Shown piece after piece: positions 24,601 through 33,650 of a DNA stretch of 64,000 nt. The stretch covers positions 225,842-289,841 of the forward strand of contig BEXV01000011.1 of NCBI GenBank assembly GCA_003118195.1, read 5' to 3'. Every line of letters begins with the position of its first letter. The first letter of the stretch is position 1. The stretch comes from Hemicentrotus pulcherrimus (lineage: Eukaryota; Echinodermata; Echinoidea; Camarodonta; Strongylocentrotidae). The position numbers and the translations under genes were made by a program. The notes beneath the pieces are model-generated. The model searched no databases, was not told the DNA's origin, and saw only the letters and a program-made list of their open reading frames with translations.

Positions 24601-26314
24601 TTCCCATAGCTGCAGGTAAGCTTACACTCACTCTCATCAATCTTCCTGAATGATATCTCATGAGAAGCAACTGTTTAACCTAGTCAACTTGGAGTTGTCC
24701 TATTGTTGGTAAAAAGTGAAGCATGCTATCCTATCCTTTATCATCAACACATACTTATTTTTTGTTTTCTGTAAGCTTGTAAGAGTAAGAATAGAACTGA
24801 TTTTCCCAATTATTCAAAAGGCAAAAGTATTCTGTTTGTGTAGTCGTATTTTATGTCACATTCAGGGAAAAAAACTATCGATGATATCAGTCAAACTGGG
24901 CAGCGTTTCAAGAAACCTTCATAAGTTCAAGTTTGCCGACAATACATTGCAATGGGTGCATTAAAACTAAAACGTAGTTCAATGGGATCTGAATGAACTT
25001 GTACTTATGTCCAGGTGATTAAGAATGTTAAATTTACTTGGCTCATTCTCCTAGGTTAGACAAACGTACAATGAAGACTTACTTTGCTCATTCTCCTAGG
25101 TTAGATAAACGTGCAATGAAGACTATTCTCTCTCATGCTTCGTACAGACAGTTGCTTACACTTGGTTTTGGATTTGTTAATGATCTTCATAACAGACCTT
25201 TTCTCCATGTTTGGCGTGATTGCAGTTTTTGCGGTGTTGTGACTAATGAGCAATGGTTTGCCTTCTACTTATTTTTTACAGTGATATTGTCTCTGCTTTT
25301 AATCTCCTTACAGGTGCTTTGATGCAGTGGGGCATCGCCCTTCAACCGTGGATGGCTGCTGGTGCCATGGCGATGTCAAGCGTGTCTGTCGTTACATCAT
25401 CACTTCTACTTAAATTGTAAGTCCTGTTTAAAGAGATGATCGGTACTACTACTGGAAGAATAGCAATGGCTACAGATATACTTTGTTCCTTTTAATTTCC
25501 ATTATGTTGTCAGATTTCAGCTTTCTGTTCATTCTTGCAATATATGCTCTGATAAGTGCATGAGGAAAAGCTGTAGTATATCTGTATTTGTTGCTTTTCT
25601 TCCAAGTATTGTTTGTGGTTATGCATAAGCTAAAATACATGCAAGTGAAGCCAAACGTGTGCATGGTAAGAAGCATGCAATGCACATATTTTCAGGTGAA
25701 TAATCCAAAAATTTAAATGCATTTGACAGGCATTTTGTATTAGAATAACCCACATTTTTAAGGACCCACTATCAAGACACAGCACATAAAACAAATACTG
25801 ACTGATTTTCATTTATTTTTTTGTTACAAACTATATACCACTGTAATTTCAAGAGAATGCTTTCTCCCCTGACATTGAGATGATAGTTTGAACAAGGAGA
25901 TACTAATGAGTTCCTTGGTTTGAACTATTACTCCCTAAGCAGTCAATATTTGTGAACTGTGTTAGGTGTTTTTCTTTCTTTACTTTTCTACTTTGTTCTT
26001 TTCACCATTTCATTTTATTTTGACTGAACGTGATAGTAAAGGTCTGTTTTTTTGTTTGTTGGTTTTGGCAATTTTTTTGCAGTTACAAAAAGCCAGACAT
26101 TGAAAAGGTTCCTCAGCACCACCTATGGCTCTCAAAATGGCTTCCCACGGTCAATAAACACAAACCTCTCTCGTCAGAGGACATCGAGATTGGTGTGCGG
26201 ACCCCAAGCAAAGGGCCATCATGGTTGCTAAGGACCATAGGAAGAGATGACAGGTCACGGGACGGCTACGGTATCACCTTGCTTCGAGAGGAAGATGATG
26301 AAGGTGCTCTTTGA
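2555..26314 (+). CDS. ATP7: Copper-transporting P1B-type ATPase, ATP7A/ATP7B orthologue (20 coding exons, one in-frame TAG)
   Basis: Pumps Cu(I) across membranes at the expense of ATP: in animals it loads cuproenzymes in the trans-Golgi and exports excess copper. The joined exons give 1515 codons; human ATP7A is 1500 residues. Visible in order: eight heavy-metal-associated domains, each with GMTCxxC; paired N-terminal helices; the actuator motif TGES (about residues 895-898); the transmembrane copper motif CPC (1019-1021); the phosphorylation motif DKTGT (D1063); SEHP (H1106) of the nucleotide domain; GDGVNDSP (1329-1336); and the conserved YN and MxxSS of the last helices. All intron phases match. 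The start at 2555 has an excellent context (ACCATGG), although the frame stays open eight codons upstream to the acceptor. The oddity is TAG at 8250-8252 (codon 428) inside domain 6. The downstream frame stays perfectly conserved, so it is a recent null allele, an assembly error or a recoded or edited codon. Confidence 0.96.
2783..3177 (-). mobile_element. TTAA-flanked MITE, copy 1
   Basis: Bounded by TTAA on both sides, with inverted ends AGATAAACT...AGTTTATCT. It is the same family as the elements at 8808, 10982, 17356, 39568 and 52121. It is closest to the copies at 39568 and 52121 throughout. Confidence 0.75.
3459..4190. mobile_element. Long-TIR foldback element, Mutator-like, with 9-bp target duplication
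   Basis: The two halves are near-perfect inverted copies (about 330 bp each) around a perfect 28-bp palindrome at 3833-3860. Terminal inverted repeats begin TAGACCGA. The flanks at 3450-3458 and 4191-4199 are the identical 9-mer GAGATTATC, in direct orientation. The left arm has an extra copy of a roughly 50-bp segment. The mirror-image open frames on the two strands are a by-product of this symmetry. No transposase is present, so it is non-autonomous. Long TIRs with 9-bp duplications fit the Mutator superfamily. Confidence 0.8.
8250..8252 (+). other. ATP7: In-frame TAG stop inside ATP7 metal-binding domain 6
   Basis: The codons around it read Gly-Met-Leu-TAG-Asp-Asn-Pro-Ala. Domain 6 then continues normally with its second beta strand, the 'YNMGFD' helix and a proper donor at 8389. 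A one-base change from CAG (Gln) or TCG (Ser) would restore the frame. Translation stopping here would give 427 residues with five complete copper-binding domains and no membrane or ATPase part. Confidence 0.97.
8808..9189 (+). mobile_element. TTAA-flanked MITE, copy 2
   Basis: Bounded by TTAA, with inverted ends AGGTAAAGACCAGT...ACTGGTCTTTACCT, which match over about 22 of 24 positions. It lies in ATP7 intron 2 and shares the left-half family sequence ('GATTGCATTGTGAAAG'). Confidence 0.75.
10982..11363 (+). mobile_element. TTAA-flanked MITE, copy 3
   Basis: The left TTAA is intact; the right end has decayed to TCAA. The left half matches the family. The right half matches only the copy at 17356, around 'ATATGAAGGC'. 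It lies in ATP7 intron 3. Confidence 0.65.
12050..12683 (+). repeat. Dispersed repeat with GTCCGTCCG head, copy 1
   Basis: It opens with a GCCTCCG/CGGAGGC hairpin and 'TTTTCGGGTTGTCCGTCCG'. It contains two roughly 130-bp internal repeats around 'AAGGATAGTATGTATCACC' with AGGTCAAAGGTCA tracts, and ends 'CATCATTTTCGACTGCACGC'. Copy 2 is at 44211-44616. Confidence 0.65.
14556..14700 (-). mobile_element. Probable SINE fragment in ATP7 intron 6
   Basis: Read on the minus strand it has a B-box-like GGGTTCCAACCCC followed by a GC-rich body ('GGCCGCGTCATACCGAAAGA', 'GACGGGAGTTGCTGC'). This is unlike the AT-rich intron around it. I believe this body is repeated in marine deuterostome genomes, but that is recollection and not tested here. 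Confidence 0.45.
15208..15463 (+). repeat. (GAT)n microsatellite in ATP7 intron 7
   Basis: Imperfect GAT repeats begin about 10 bases after the exon 7 donor. In the exon 7 frame they read as nearly pure Asp and end at TAA (15465-15467). Confidence 0.9.
15609..15652. repeat. (AT)n microsatellite
   Basis: Simple AT/TATATA run in ATP7 intron 7, about 57 bases before the exon 8 acceptor. Confidence 0.9.
16151..16285 (+). repeat. Dispersed repeat B, copy 1
   Basis: Shares 'GGTCACTGG', 'GGGGACCA', 'AGTAGCTACAAGTA' and a 'CTTTAA' end, in the same order, with 50818-50963. The sequence just before it ('TTAGAGCGCCCGCC') resembles a tRNA D-arm, so a SINE origin is possible. Confidence 0.5.
17356..17771 (+). 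mobile_element. TTAA-flanked MITE, copy 4
   Basis: TTAA on both sides, and more diverged than the others. It shares the 'ATATGAAGGCATTTGAAGA' type right half with copy 3. It lies in ATP7 intron 9, just before exon 10. Confidence 0.6.
18241..18555. mobile_element. Foldback MITE with GGGTGGTATTCT ends
   Basis: Perfect 12-bp terminal inverted repeats at 18241-18252 and 18544-18555. A second inverted match lies inside ('TTAGTTCACACTT..TATGGA'), so the arms pair over much of their length. AAT flanks both sides, a possible 3-bp target duplication. It lies in ATP7 intron 10. Confidence 0.6.
19949..19987 (+). pseudogene. Decayed partial copy of ATP7 exon 13
   Basis: 39 bases matching 20124-20162 in exon 13 at 34 of 39 positions without gaps. 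It lies in the intron just before exon 13. The copy has no splice sites of its own and its frame runs into stops. Confidence 0.7.
22562..23015 (+). repeat. CT-rich tract ending at the ATP7 exon 16 acceptor
   Basis: About 450 bases of almost uninterrupted pyrimidine, finishing as (CT)n and CAG at 23013-23015. The open frames through it are low-complexity artefacts. Confidence 0.85.
23185..23497 (+). mobile_element. tRNA-Asn-like SINE with (GAT)n tail
   Basis: The head has an A-box-like GGCTCAGTCGATAA, a CTGTTAACC anticodon arm (GTT, Asn) and a B box GGTTCAAGTCC followed by CCACCCAGG, matching the 3' half of animal tRNA-Asn. A tRNA-unrelated body of about 220 bp follows, then ATGATG repeats at 23471-23497. 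It lies in ATP7 intron 16. Confidence 0.6.
24498..26314 (+). other. ATP7: ATP7 exons 18-20: last membrane helices and cytosolic tail
   Basis: Coding exons: 24498-24615, 25314-25416, 26083-26314, stop TGA at 26312-26314. Exons 18-19 encode the last two helices, with the conserved Tyr-Asn pair ('[14 protein letters not shown]') and Met/Ser ligands ('[10 protein letters not shown]'). The tail carries a dileucine ('GITLL') in the place of the endocytic LL/LLL signal of human ATP7A/B. It then ends in acidic residues and EGAL, close to the human ATP7A ending DDTAL but without Thr at -2. Confidence 0.93.
25036..25125 (+). repeat. 45-bp tandem duplication in ATP7 intron 18
   Basis: Two copies (25036-25080, 25081-25125) of a unit containing 'GCTCATTCTCCTAGGTTAGA', differing at a few positions. 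Confidence 0.9.
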
Positions 26315-27140
26315 AGTTGAAAGTTGAATCCTCATCCTGAAATCAAAATGATGTACGTAAATAGGATTATCAGAAGAAGCTTTATTGAACCTGGTCATGT
26401 TCCTGGCAGAATGGCATTATCAAGAGGCCTTGGTGCTGCCCTTGTACTGCCGTTGTCTAGTTCTTCATGTCTGCTAGCCACTCGATGATCTTTCCTAATG
26501 CTCTTGGTGTTTCAAGTATTTTGTAAAGCTTAGGTGGTGATTGTTCATATGGTATCTTTTACCACCTGTTGTGTAGAGGCAGATACTGTGGAATGAACAA
26601 CGTGTCTGTTTAGACACAGAAGGGAATTAACTCATATTATGTAACACAGAGCTAGTGCCTTTTTGGCCCTCAATAGATGTACCGGTGACATGCAACAGTT
26701 AGTGCAATGCCTCAAAGTTTAACAAGAATAAGTTAAGGCCGCAAACTTCATCAGAGCTTGGGTTGGCTGCAGATGTAAAGAAAGCACTAGAAGAACAGGA
26801 GACAGGATCAATTACAGGCAGTATTCCTGCATTTTCTGTGTAACCCTGTCAGGGGGCATCACTATAAATATATAACAGAGATATTATAAATATTTAGAAT
26901 TTTATTTATTACATTATTCATGATGCACAAATTATAAATTGGAGGAGCTAAATACACTCGTTTATTCTACTGTGATTTGTAAAACTTGTAAAACTTTGTA
27001 AAAATATGTTTATGAGGATAGATAATGCTAGATTAGCACTCTAAAACTAAAAGGCATATTGTTTGGAAGAGTTTATTTCTTTGTTTTTAGTAAGAGTTAC
27101 ATTGTAATTTGAATGTAATAAAATGTATTGTTACATAATA
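26315..27140 (+). other. Probable 3' UTR of ATP7
   Basis: No coding potential. The first well-placed poly(A) signal is AATAAA at 27117-27122, about 800 bases after the stop and followed by T/G-rich sequence, so cleavage near 27140 is likely. Later signals could extend the transcript. Confidence 0.5.
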
Positions 27141-29330
27141 CTGCAACTCTATCTTAATAATAATAATATTAGTTGGGCATTTGTGTCTAGATATCTTATG
27201 CACATGTACATTTCAGTAATGCAAATGCCTCTCATCTTGAATTGTGGCCGGATAAACCATGTTCTATAAGCATGTATATCATGATATGATAATATTGTTT
27301 TAAAACCCAACATTAAGACATTACTTTATTATGTTTGTTCACGGATCATTGCAAAAGGCTTTATAGAACTTTTGTATATTTAGACAATTTCTATTTTTGT
27401 TGAGTAAGTACAATAGAACAACAACAGAATCACCTCCTTTACTTTCTCTAATTTAAAAAAAAAATATGTTTGAGGTAGAATCAAACAGATGGAACATCTT
27501 GATTCTTTAGATGTTGAGTGGTATTTATTTGTTCTATAATCAATTTGCTTTCATTGTACATATGTATATCTACACATTGCAAATAGTACTACATAAATAG
27601 ATATATTTTGTACAAGTTTTAAATACATAGTGATGGTTCAATTAGATATCATTTTTATTCAGTACTCGTGACTTTGTGATGGTAGGCTTTAATTGTGATA
27701 CCGATATATTACTGTTGGAACCGTTTTTTAAGAATATTAAAGAAAAGAAATCTATATAAAAAAATTGTAGAATTAGGAACTTGATAGTATATTAGTCTAA
27801 AATTATCATAGAAAGTGCAATTTGAAATGGTCCCTTACTGTATACATGTCTTATTGAATGATATGAAATTTGACTTGGATACAACTGCACAATTTTTGAA
27901 AAAATTATTTGCAACTTTCAAGTACATAGATCCTAAGTTTTTGGTGCAACATATGTCTTTAGTTAATGTTTCACTGTAATGTCAAAAGTTCATAATTACA
28001 ATTATTATTTCATTTTTTTTCTTCAACTTAAACTATGTAAATTTCTCTGAGTGATTACATCTCTGACATTTGAACAAGATTATTGGTGATACAACATGTG
28101 CACAGGTAACAATCACTGTAGAATTAGTTTAGACACAATCTAGGGTTAAATAGGATAAGTGGTGCAATTAGGTTATGCCGGGGTCAGGTATGAGAGTAGA
28201 AATGTCCTATTATTAGGGTTAGCTATATTGGTTGGACCAGGGTTGACATTAGGAGCTTGGTAAGTGTGCTGGCCAATTACTCTTGAGCATTCATCATATG
28301 ACCATGAACAGTTGTTAAATTACAACTTTTTAATAACTGACATTACCAACTACACATACATTTATTATATTTTTTGTGTTTGAGGTGCATCATTTTGTGC
28401 CACAATATTTCGCTGATCTACCTAACTGTGCAATATTTGTCTAACCAATTGATAATGCACATTTGATCACAAGATATATGTTTGTTTAATGAGCCACGGA
28501 CATTCAACATGAAATACCATAATTGACTGCTTTCCTTTGTACACTGTCCATTTGTCAGTTGTGTAAACTGTTTTTTAGACAGCCTGAAAGTGTGTAATGT
28601 TATGCAAAACCAGACAATTTTATGCGCACAAAATTTTCTTGCACTTTAGCGGGTCGTCAGGATTTTGTTTGTACTGGGAAAAAACTACATCAGAACGATA
28701 CATAAACCACAACACAAAAGTTTAGAAATTCAATAAAATTGCCATCATGAATAGTTGGCAACACTTTATGATATTACAGTACAGTGTTTACCTGCCAGTA
28801 GGTCTGATAATGTTTGACTAAAGTTGCTAGAGACTGTAAAGAGAAAAAATAGGTTTATCTGAAGAGATTTGGTGAAAAGAGCATGATAATGCAATACCGG
28901 TAATTCTTACGTGACATGTACTGCTTTTGTATTAATCAGCCACCTTGATTTACCCCTGCCTTATTATTAAAGTCCCTCTAAACTTGCTGTTTGATTAAAT
29001 GTGACAGCTAGCTGCCATCCAATTATTTGGTTTTTGTACATGTAGTATATAGCCTGTTGTAGAAGATAACTCTGATAACATGCAGGTATTAATTAGTCTT
29101 TGTTATTGAATATGCAGAAATATTGTACATGTACCAAATTACTGCCCCTGCCTCTACCATTTCTGCTTTTAAATGCTTGCAAAACTTGAGATATTTCCTT
29201 ATTCGTGTAGTATGAAATGATTGAGTTTCATGGTTTGTTTTACCTGCCTGCTAAGAAAGCATATGTATGGCATATGTATGCTTCTATGAGGGACTTGGTA
29301 ATGAGGATTAATGCTTTTGAAAAAGACACC

Positions 29331-29400
29331 AGCGCTTTGACTTGGTTTTGAACCTTCCGGTTACAAGACGACTGCTCTATCAGTGAGCCATCATGCCTGA
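29331..29400 (-). mobile_element. tRNA-Thr-like fragment (SINE head or tRNA pseudogene)
   Basis: On the minus strand: A box TGGCTCACTGATAGAGCA (29373-29390), CTTGTAACC in the anticodon position (TGT, Thr) and B box GGTTCAAAACC (29344-29354). An acceptor stem does not pair convincingly, so this is not a working tRNA gene. Confidence 0.5.
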
Positions 29401-30950
29401 ACAAAGAAATGCTGCCTGTATGGTAGATTTGAATACATACTCCTAAAAACTTTCCTAACTCTATTATAGTACAATTTAAAAAAAGAAGAAATCAAAAAGT
29501 GACGTTTAATGGAGTGAAGTATACATGTATACTACAAAAATTATAGATGTTTGTTTTTTCCCTTCTTTCCAGAGATTATAAAATTTACTTGATCAGATTT
29601 ATCCAAGATGTTGCATTTCTTGGAAAATTATGAATAGTGGAGTGTATCTCGTATTATTTGTACTACGTAACTACGTAAATATTTTTTTGTTATCGCACAT
29701 TCCATAATAGTTGCACATGATAGCTTTGGTGTACCTCGTCGTAAAAGATATGCAGTTACAATATTAGCTTTAATTCATTCAGTATGTATTTATTATACAC
29801 ATCTGAATATATATGGATCTTATTTACACAAATTGCAACAGCAGTATCTAAAGGACTTAATGTGTAATTGCATATAAGAATTGTGATTAGTTGAGAGCTG
29901 AATCTAGTGTGGTAAATATTTATTGCATTTTATAAGAAGAAAGGGTATTTTTCATGTTGTCATTCATTGCAATCGTGTAAGTGTTACTTTTTAGATACCG
30001 GTACTGATTTTGCAACTTTTTTTCAAATATTTTACAATTGGTTTACATTTTTGTGCTTTTATTTTCATTTGAACTTCATTTTTGTAATCTTCAGGATTTA
30101 AAGGATGTTTCTTTCATTTAAAAAAATGAATCATGAGAAAACCGTAACCATTTAAAAAACGTTTTCAAAGAATAAAAAATACAATTATTCCATCTCTGTA
30201 ACACTTTCATTTAGTTTGAATGTCTCTTTTTATACAAATTTGTTTTACATTGAAAGTTAAGGAGAATAACATTTACTTTCCCACAAATATTGACACCTTA
30301 GTGACCTTACATATGTTTTTTACTTTGGAGATGGTGAAAGTACAAGAACTGCCGATTTGTTGGACATTAATATGGATGTTATAAATTCATTAAGGGGGAA
30401 GAACACCTGATATTGAGCTGTTTATATATATATAAATGTATATATAATTATATAAGTGCAAGAATTCTCAACTCTGACATGACAAGGGGTGTTCAAGAAA
30501 ATGGTCTAGGAACGTGAGACATAGCTGTACTTTACAATTTTATTACGAGCTTTCGACTTGTAAGGCCTTCTACAGGTTCTTGCTTGTGTGTTGGGCTGTA
30601 GGTGCTGTATATAAATATATTATATATACAATTAGCCCAGAAAAAACAACCAAACATTGTCAATGTTTTATCATAACTTAATCACAATTATAATTAATAA
30701 ATGACACATATTTGTAAAGCTTAGATCCTCCTCTTACATTTGATGCAACTCATATGATGCATATTTCACGAATGAGTGATTAAAAACAATTTGAAGAAAG
30801 GGTACCAAGAAGTCATTTGGTGCCGTCATGATCACAGTCTTTCAAAATTTATAATTGAAAATTATGATATCATATTGAAATATCAAGAGCTTGGATGTTG
30901 CCAATTGGAGGTGGATTAATTTCCCTATGCTACAATCTGTTATGCTCGCT

Positions 30951-31088
30951 AGCTCTCAGACTCAATGATTCTATGTATTTAAAAAAGTGTATAATCATCA
31001 TTGATAGATGATCAAATTTAGCTCTCAGACTCGATGGGTTTATGAAAAAATAATACATAATCCTCATTGATAAATGATGAAATTTGTA
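30951..31088 (+). repeat. 69-bp tandem duplication
   Basis: Two diverged copies, each starting AGCTCTCAGACTC and ending with GAT(A/G)ATGAT..AAATTT. Confidence 0.75.
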
Positions 31089-31644
31089 ATAATACAGAGT
31101 GTTAAGTTAGATGGCTAAAAATTGTTCTGTTATAGTGCAATCGAACTTTTGTAACAGTTTCATTTGTATGAAAGCGGAAAAATAAGAGAAACAGAATGGC
31201 AAAAGTTTGAATAAATCGGACCACTAAAGTTTTGAGAGTTAGAAATTTGTGTTGCTGGTTCTGTTGCTAGTCAGTTATTTTGAAGACTGATTAATTAATG
31301 TAATGGGAGGAAATTCCCAATATTTTTCACCCAATTGTTTTAATATGACTTTAAAGAAGTCTGTGTTTTAGCCCCGATTAGCAAACAACTTTGCTCGAGG
31401 TCTACTTTTCAAAGAGAAAGCGAAAAAAACACTGATGATCAACATCAACGAGGAATGTGAACAGAAAATGATTTCTCTGTAAAATATAGGTGTTGATTTA
31501 TGTGCAGTATATAGAAACGTATCCTTCATGAATTGATTAATTTGTGCTTTAAAAAAAGATAGGTAACAAAGTATTTTTGACAAAACTTTGAAGAAAGGTC
31601 CTTGTCTTTATTGTCAACTGGTTATGATTCATGAGAGATTGAAG

Positions 31645-32036
31645 AGGGAGGCAGTTAGAGCATGGACCTAACATGGTTAGAGAGAAAGGGGTAGAAGCTA
31701 TAGGGGGCGGGAATTACGGAAAGGAGAGGAGAGATAGGGGAGTGTAAATAAGAGAGAGAGAGGGGGAGAATTAGGGAGAGGAGAGATAGGGAGTGTAGAT
31801 GAGAGAGGGGAGGAGAGAGAAAGGGGCATGAAGAGGAAAGAGAGAGAGAGGAGGGGGAGAGGCGATGAGAGATAGCTAATGGAGTGTAGATGAGAGAGGT
31901 ATAGAGGAGAATTATGGAGAGGAGAGTACCGGTATATGGGAGTGTAGATAAGAGAAGGGGAGTGGGTGAATTAGGGAGCGGAGAGAAAGGATAGTATAGG
32001 GGAGTGTAGATGAGAGAGAGAGAGAGAGAGGGGGAG
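31645..32036. repeat. GA-rich low-complexity region
   Basis: Degenerate repeats of a roughly 60-bp unit (for example 'GGGAGTGTAGATGAGAGAG') merging into a (GA)n run at 32008-32031. Confidence 0.8.
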
Positions 32037-32056
32037 GGCTGAGGATACCAGGGCGC

Positions 32057-32191
32057 GTCATTTTTTTTCTGCGGCACAGATTGGGGTTAGGTGCCTGTTG
32101 AGGCTATGGGAAAGTTTAGGGTTAGGGTTAGGGTTAAATCAAGACCCCTTTTTTTAAAAAAGCCCAAATCTGTGCCGCAGAAAACAATGAC
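32057..32191. mobile_element. Small foldback element with telomere-like interior
   Basis: Inverted arms share TTTTCTGCGGCACAGATT (32057-32083 and 32167-32191), and (TTAGGG)3 sits between them at 32116-32133. Confidence 0.5.
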
Positions 32192-32514
32192 ACTGCCGGG
32201 GCCGACAACCTTTTCTGACATTGTTTGAAATAAAGGCTATCAAAAACTGTTTCTATACCTATAAGGCCATTTAAAAAATATACCCTGGTACATGTTTAGC
32301 ATCCCCACCCGCATCCTTTATTTTTCTGAATTTTTTCTGAATTTTTACAGAAAAAAACAGGTCCCTCGACGTGGGGACTCCACCCAACATCCTCCTCTCT
32401 TTTTTTACTCCCATCCCTCTTATCTTAGGCTCTTATACCCTCTTTCTCTCCTCTCTTTCATCCCCCGTTTCTTTTGTTTCTATTTTCTCCTTTTTTCCCC
32501 TTCTTTTTTCTCTT

Positions 32515-32516
<2 letters not shown>

Positions 32517-32561
<45 letters not shown>

Positions 32562-32608
32562 AGAGAGGGAGAGAGACAGAGAGAGAGAGGGAGAGAGAGA
32601 GAGAGATT
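32517..32608. repeat. (GA)n microsatellite
   Basis: GA repeats preceded by a CT/T-rich stretch (32390-32516). This makes an imperfect purine/pyrimidine inverted arrangement. Confidence 0.85.
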
Positions 32609-32699
32609 GTTACATGTGATTTCTGAAAGACAAATAAACTTGAATTTGAACTTCCTTCAAAATATTTCAACATTTTCTTTTCTCATTCGTACATTTAAA

Positions 32700-32805
32700 G
32701 ACACCTGACACCATATGGTCGCGGCAGATTTAATGTTCGAGAAATCGAGTAATTTTGATCAGAAATAGGAGTGAATTCCACCGTCACGTGAAGTTGGATA
32801 CATAG
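32700..32805 (+). promoter_or_regulatory. Possible PFAS promoter / 5' UTR exon with an E-box
   Basis: A CACGTG E-box lies at 32785-32790, and a good donor (ATAG|GTGAGA) follows at 32806. A plausible acceptor (TATTTTTAG) ends at 33576, 74 bases before the PFAS start codon. Together these could make a non-coding first exon. E-boxes bound by Myc/Max-type factors occur in vertebrate purine-synthesis promoters, but here the assignment is inference only. Confidence 0.25.
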
Positions 32806-33650
32806 GTGAGATATGTAGCAGATCATTATGAATCAATTTCATATAAGATTATTTGTAATACACCGTATATTACATGGTAGATCGTCAATATTGATGTAGA
32901 CACATCGAATTGTGTTGCCCCATGTGCTAGATTTAACGTTAGTAAATTTGGATAAGGGATTCAACACACACACAGTACAGTAGCAGCATTACTATCCTAT
33001 AATCCTGGCTGTGTGTAAAGATGGGAAACACTGTACTGCAGTACATTTACGCAACATTTTGTAAAACCTGCTGTGTGATACTTTCAAATGATTTGATAAA
33101 CATTTTAAAGAATCAATGAGTAAAGCCAGGTCCAGGAGGGAGTTTCGGCCGGCCGTCTGTTGGATATGCACACTCCAGTTCATGTGGCCGAAAACTACCT
33201 CCGAAAACAGTTAACATGAAAATAAATATTGTAATGGCAATTCATGATTTTTTTCTGGGATCCTTTTTTTGTTTAAATAGACTCTGATAATATTGGCTTC
33301 ATGATTTGAACACGAAATAATAATAAATAGGAAAAATCCCTCCTTTTACACTAAAAGTAAAACATACAAAAAATGAACTTAGACTAATCTTCATCAAATG
33401 TTTAAATAATGGTCATGATAAAGAAATTGTTATATTTCTTACCTTCTTCTTGTCAATTTTTAAATCTTTTGGGAAGTATTTTTCCTAAAAACGAAGACAT
33501 AATAATAGTAGAGTATTTTGGCACTAATGAATCTAGCAGCAACTTGGTATATGCATAAACACTAAAGTATTTTTAGCAACATTCCAATTTGGTGATATCT
33601 TTAAGGTTGGATTTAGTGCACGAGGAGAATACTGCAAAGAGGATTTCAAT

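Larger units (their letters stand above)
27141..33576. other. Intergenic region between ATP7 and PFAS
   Basis: About 6.4 kb of AT-rich sequence with no coding exon that I can support. It holds a tRNA-like stretch at 29344-29390 (minus), a possible Penelope-type fragment at 30480-30620, a 69-bp tandem pair at 30951-31088, GA-rich low-complexity DNA at 31645-32036 and 32517-32608, and a small foldback element at 32057-32191. The rest shows nothing I can name. Confidence 0.6.

Noticed and set aside
25038..25322. 94-residue open frame with a repeated 'AHSPRLDKR' pattern before ATP7 exon 19
   Set aside because: The repeat is the 45-bp tandem duplication in the intron, and the frame runs into the acceptor. 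No evidence of coding.
2555..26314. Calling the whole ATP7 locus a pseudogene
   Set aside because: One nonsense codon only; every splice site, phase and catalytic motif is intact, which does not fit a decayed gene.
29331..29400. Functional tRNA-Thr gene
   Set aside because: The acceptor stem does not pair and the B box is imperfect; kept only as a tRNA-derived fragment.
32116..32133. Telomere end
   Set aside because: Only three TTAGGG units, interstitial and inside a foldback element.
31655..32708. Open frames rich in Ser/Leu/Pro or Arg/Glu
   Set aside because: Products of GA/CT repeats; no splice structure or domain.
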